Shown here: piece by piece, positions 61,090-64,000 of the stretch | How positions within the stretch are numbered: the stretch's first letter is position 1 | Layout: each line of letters opens with the position of its first letter | DNA from: an uncultured Treponema sp. | GTDB lineage: Bacteria; Spirochaetota; Spirochaetia; Treponematales; Treponemataceae | Length of the DNA stretch: 64,000 nucleotides | Reading direction: 5' to 3' | NCBI GenBank assembly: GCA_949299755.1 | Contig: CASGBA010000002.1 | Coordinates: 1 to 64,000, forward strand | Notes under the pieces: generated by a model | Database searches by the model: none | The model's input: only the letters and a program-made list of their open reading frames with translations | Told to the model about the DNA's origin: nothing | Program-made: the position numbers and the translations under genes

Positions 61090-62355
61090 TCATTCAACAG
61101 GACGCTTCCTGAGATTCTTGTTTCCTGCCACAGCCTGCCCTTCCCCAACCTGTTGCTCCATCATGGCACGCACTTTAAGGGGAAGCCCGAACAGGGTTAT
61201 AAAGCCCTGGGCATCCTTGTGGTCGTACAAATCGCCGGTCGTGAAGGAGGCGATATTTTCATTGTACAGGCTGTATTTTGAATAGGAACCCGCCCCGCGT
61301 ATCGAGCCTTTATACAGTTTGAGTTTCACCCAGCCGGTGACGGTTTCTTCGGTGGAGTCGATGAAAGCGCGGCAGGCATCCATCAGCATGGTGAAGAATT
61401 TTCCGTCATAGATAAGCTCGCCCATCTTTATGGAAACGTGCTGTTTAAAGTGATAGGTGTCCCTGTCAATGCAAAGCTGATCCAGCATTGTATGGGCTGT
61501 GTAAAGGATTGTTCCGCCGGGAGTTTCGTAAACGCCGCGGCTTTTCATGCCTACACAGCGGTTCTCGCATATATCAGCCAGACCCACTCCGTTACGGCTT
61601 CCTATTTTGTTCAGTTCCAGCATCAAATCAAGGGCATTCATTTTCTTTTCGTTCACAGCAACGGGTATACCCTTTTCAAAATCTATCCGGACATATTCCC
61701 CTTCCTCCGGTGCTTCTTCAGGAACAACGGTAAGCTGAAGCATATGTTTCCAATCGGGCTCATTTTCAGTCTTCTCAAGCTCAAGACCTTCATGGGAAAG
61801 ATGCCATATATTCTCGTCCCGGCTGTATGACTGATCCTTTTTCATGGGAACTTCGTATCCCCTGTCCTCCAGGAATTTAATCTCCGCTTCCCGGCTGTCC
61901 ATATTCCAAAGGGGATCACGCCAGGCGGCTATGACACGCAGATCCGGAGCGAAAGCTTTTATAGCCAATTCAAACCTTACCTGGTCGTTTCCCTTTCCGG
62001 TAGCCCCGTGACAAATTGCGGAAGCCCCTTCCTGACGGGCATATTCAACAAGAATTTTTCCGATTAAAGGACGAGCGGTGGAAGTCCCGAGAAGATATTT
62101 GTCCTCATAAACACAATTGGCTTTCAGCGCGGGCCAGATAAAGTCCGTGATGTATTCTTCACGCGCATCAACGATATAACAGGCCGACGCGCCTGTTTTC
62201 AGGGCGCGTTCCTTTATTTTCGCCCAGTCTTCTTTCTGGCCGAGATCAATGCAAACGGCGATTACATCGTAATCATAATTTTCCTTAAGCCAAGGGATAA
62301 TAACAGTCGTATCAAGCCCACCTGAATACGATAAAATGACTTTCTCTCTCCCCAT
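61090..62355 (-). CDS. argG: Argininosuccinate synthase
   Basis: The protein (421 residues from the chosen start) joins citrulline and aspartate with ATP to give argininosuccinate. Signatures: the ATP pyrophosphatase P-loop SYSGGLDTT at the N terminus, CIDLGQKEDW, CHGATGKGNDQVRFE, and IAAWRDPLWN with the ending AVAGNKNLRKRPVE typical of the longer family members. The ATG at 62355 has AGGAGG 6 bases upstream; an 8-codon extension has none. No argH is adjacent; the next genes are an amino-acid ABC transporter in the same direction, so argG may be its first gene. Confidence 0.94.
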   Translation of the reverse strand: MGREKVILSYSGGLDTTVIIPWLKENYDYDVIAVCIDLGQKEDWAKIKERALKTGASACYIVDAREEYITDFIWPALKANCVYEDKYLLGTSTARPLIGKILVEYARQEGASAICHGATGKGNDQVRFELAIKAFAPDLRVIAAWRDPLWNMDSREAEIKFLEDRGYEVPMKKDQSYSRDENIWHLSHEGLELEKTENEPDWKHMLQLTVVPEEAPEEGEYVRIDFEKGIPVAVNEKKMNALDLMLELNKIGSRNGVGLADICENRCVGMKSRGVYETPGGTILYTAHTMLDQLCIDRDTYHFKQHVSIKMGELIYDGKFFTMLMDACRAFIDSTEETVTGWVKLKLYKGSIRGAGSYSKYSLYNENIASFTTGDLYDHKDAQGFITLFGLPLKVRAMMEQQVGEGQAVAGNKNLRKRPVE

Positions 62356-62449
62356 AGGAACCTCCTGTATTTCCGGCACACATGGTACACCGAAAAAGAC
62401 TTTTAATGCAAGCGGACAGACGCTGGAGCCGGAATGAAAAACCGGGGTA

Positions 62450-64000
62450 TCATCTTTTCTCCAAATCGGCCGCCTTTGAAGTAAGCTCGAGAACCTTCAT
62501 GTGGAAGAACTTCTCTACAAGGATTGTTTCCACCAACCCAAGGAATTTTCCGGAGGATGAAACAACGGGGATGCTGTCAACCTGATAAACCCTGAAAAGC
62601 TCCTTCACCTTCGACACAGGCGTATCAGGAGAACATACCACCGGGGAAGGATCCATTATGTCATACGCCAGAAGAGAGTCCGAGACAGAGCTTCCCAAGG
62701 CAATCGCCTCTTTCAAGTGTTCTATCGTTATAATGCCGGAAAACCTGCCCGTAACATCCGCAACGGGACAGCTTAAAGAAGTCTGTGTTCCGAAACTTTC
62801 TATAACACCGGAAAAGGGGGTTGTATCCAGAACCATTCTTCCGGCCTTGTTTTCCGGAACAATGGAGAGGACATCCTGTACCGTGCTACTACGCAGAAGG
62901 TCTTCCTCAGTTATATCGAGACCAGCCTCGCCTGCCTTCGTTATTCCGTATTTAACGCAGACAGGGCCCAGCATCTGCACAATGAATGTGGTCGCCGTTA
63001 TTACAAGAGGAACCGTATTCCCCAATTCAGAACCGGCAAAAATCGTGGATGCGGAAATTGAAAGACCAATCGCAACTCCGGCCTGGCTTAAAAGGCACCA
63101 CCTCATGTATTTACGAACAGTCGCGGGGGCTCCGGTTATTTTTGCGCCGAAACTGGAACCGATTGATTTTCCGAAAGTCCTCGCAATCACGTAAATCACG
63201 GCGATGACAGCGAACAACGGGGTTATAACACGCAGATTCAGATTGGCGCCTACCAGAACAAAAAACAGAGTGTAAACAGGCGGCGTAAATTTATTTATGT
63301 TTTTAAAAAACTGCGCTGTTGAAAAGAACGCGGTGTTTACTATTAAACATCCGCAGGCCATTGCCACAAGAATTGTATCCAGGTTGAAAAAAGCGGCGGC
63401 ACCTGTTGAAACCATTATGGTTCCCAGGGAAAAACAGAGACTCCTGCCGTCATCGTTTTTTATGCGGCTCAAAATCAGATTGAGGAAAAAACCGGCAAGC
63501 ACGCCGACAGCTATCGATACAAAAATCTTATACAGAATGCCAAGCATCTGGGAACCGAAAGACACCTGCGCGGCCCCGATTAAACCTGACGCCACGGAAG
63601 AGGCCGCGGCGAAAAGAAACAAAGCGACGGCATCGTCCATCGCGACGATTCCCAGCAAAATCGTTGTAAGAGGCCCTTTGCTTCTGTTTTCCGCCAGCAC
63701 ATCGGTTGTGGCGGCAGGCGCAGTGGCAGAAGATATGGCTCCCAGGACAATACCAAGGGCAATGGAATTACGGAGTTCACCGGTGACAAAATAAGAAACG
63801 GCTGTAATCAGAATACTGACCGTAAAGAAGGGAACTATCGATTCAAAAATTAAAATCCCGAGAAACTGCCTGCCGTATTTTTTTATGACATCAAATTTCA
63901 GCTCGGCTCCGATGAGAAAACCTATAAGCGAAAGGGCAAGGCTGCTTACCGGTGTAAGACTCTGCAAAACCTCCTGCCCGAAAATACGCGCCCCGGAAAG
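62450..64000 (-). CDS. Na+/H+ (or K+/H+) antiporter, CPA2 type, with C-terminal CBS domains; 5' end outside window
   Basis: The minus-strand frame stays open to the last base of the window, so the visible 516 residues lack the N terminus (the visible start reads LSGARIFGQEVLQ). About ten hydrophobic segments follow the Na_H_Exchanger pattern, including APAATTDVLAENRSKGPL and AMDDAVALFLF, where DD corresponds to the ion-binding Asp pair region. The C-terminal part (about residues 365-500) has two CBS modules (CPVADVTGRFSGII and YDIMDPSPVVCSPDTPVSK) that probably sense adenine nucleotides and gate transport. Known relatives exchange Na+ or K+ for protons; which ion is used here is unclear. Confidence 0.88.
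   Translation of the reverse strand, partial: LSGARIFGQEVLQSLTPVSSLALSLIGFLIGAELKFDVIKKYGRQFLGILIFESIVPFFTVSILITAVSYFVTGELRNSIALGIVLGAISSATAPAATTDVLAENRSKGPLTTILLGIVAMDDAVALFLFAAASSVASGLIGAAQVSFGSQMLGILYKIFVSIAVGVLAGFFLNLILSRIKNDDGRSLCFSLGTIMVSTGAAAFFNLDTILVAMACGCLIVNTAFFSTAQFFKNINKFTPPVYTLFFVLVGANLNLRVITPLFAVIAVIYVIARTFGKSIGSSFGAKITGAPATVRKYMRWCLLSQAGVAIGLSISASTIFAGSELGNTVPLVITATTFIVQMLGPVCVKYGITKAGEAGLDITEEDLLRSSTVQDVLSIVPENKAGRMVLDTTPFSGVIESFGTQTSLSCPVADVTGRFSGIITIEHLKEAIALGSSVSDSLLAYDIMDPSPVVCSPDTPVSKVKELFRVYQVDSIPVVSSSGKFLGLVETILVEKFFHMKVLELTSKAADLEKR

Overview
The window looks like chromosomal DNA of an anaerobic, fermentative, host- or gut-associated spirochaete close to Treponema. The reasons are a class I desulfoferrodoxin for oxygen defence, a second EF-G-like GTPase, spirochaete-style lipoprotein signals, two DUF3943 proteins, three TRAP or ABC uptake systems, indolepyruvate oxidoreductase and PaaK-type genes, and many sigma70 promoters of the form TTGACA-N17/18-TAnnnT. 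No insertion sequence, prophage or CRISPR array is visible. Three tRNA genes (Val-GAC, Leu-GAG, Arg-CCT) are present. The species assignment is inference from gene content only.

Layout. 1-7.7 kb: a truncated coiled-coil protein, an EF-G-like GTPase, citrate synthase, AsnRS and a D,D-carboxypeptidase. 7.8-16 kb: two tandem DUF3943 proteins, tRNA-Val, desulfoferrodoxin, tRNA-Leu, a 26-repeat ankyrin lipoprotein and an NTF2-PAS-GGDEF diguanylate cyclase. 16-33.4 kb: a galactan/galactose utilisation region (galK-galT with a divergent LacI regulator, an intact GH53 endo-galactanase with CBM61, a decayed second GH53, a MalEFG-type oligosaccharide importer, a cytoplasmic GH35 beta-galactosidase and a LacA-like acetyltransferase), interrupted by a GC-rich TAXI-type TRAP transporter. 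33.5-36.6 kb: an AT-rich single-gene SF1 helicase fused to a DUF2726-like nuclease. 36.7-48.9 kb: the uncharacterised GGGtGRT/scaffold pair, PdxA-like dehydrogenase, a lipoprotein, a phosphodiesterase, MazG, Pth, a CBS-type pyrophosphatase, an HD hydrolase, PaaK, IorB and PepF. 49-58.6 kb: an apparently co-regulated catabolic locus of unknown substrate (enolase-like protein, glycerate 2-kinase, glutamate dehydrogenase, RpiR regulator, DctPQM TRAP transporter, ornithine-cyclodeaminase-family enzyme). 58.7-64 kb: tRNA-Arg, a polar amino-acid ABC transporter following argG, and a truncated Na+/H+ antiporter with CBS domains.

How the genes work together. The GH53 enzyme would cut beta-1,4-galactan outside the cell, the ABC system would import the oligosaccharides, GH35 would release galactose and GalK/GalT would feed it to the Leloir pathway; galE, galM and the ABC ATPase are not in the window. 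The most interesting less-understood unit is the 49-58.6 kb locus: the promoters of gdhA and of the TRAP/cyclodeaminase operon, 6.7 kb apart, share both a -35/spacer sequence and an identical 16-bp downstream element, and the enolase-like protein keeps the metal ligands and catalytic lysine of enolase but has lost its second catalytic acid and two active-site histidines. The GGGtGRT/scaffold pair and the helicase-nuclease are further candidates for undescribed biology.
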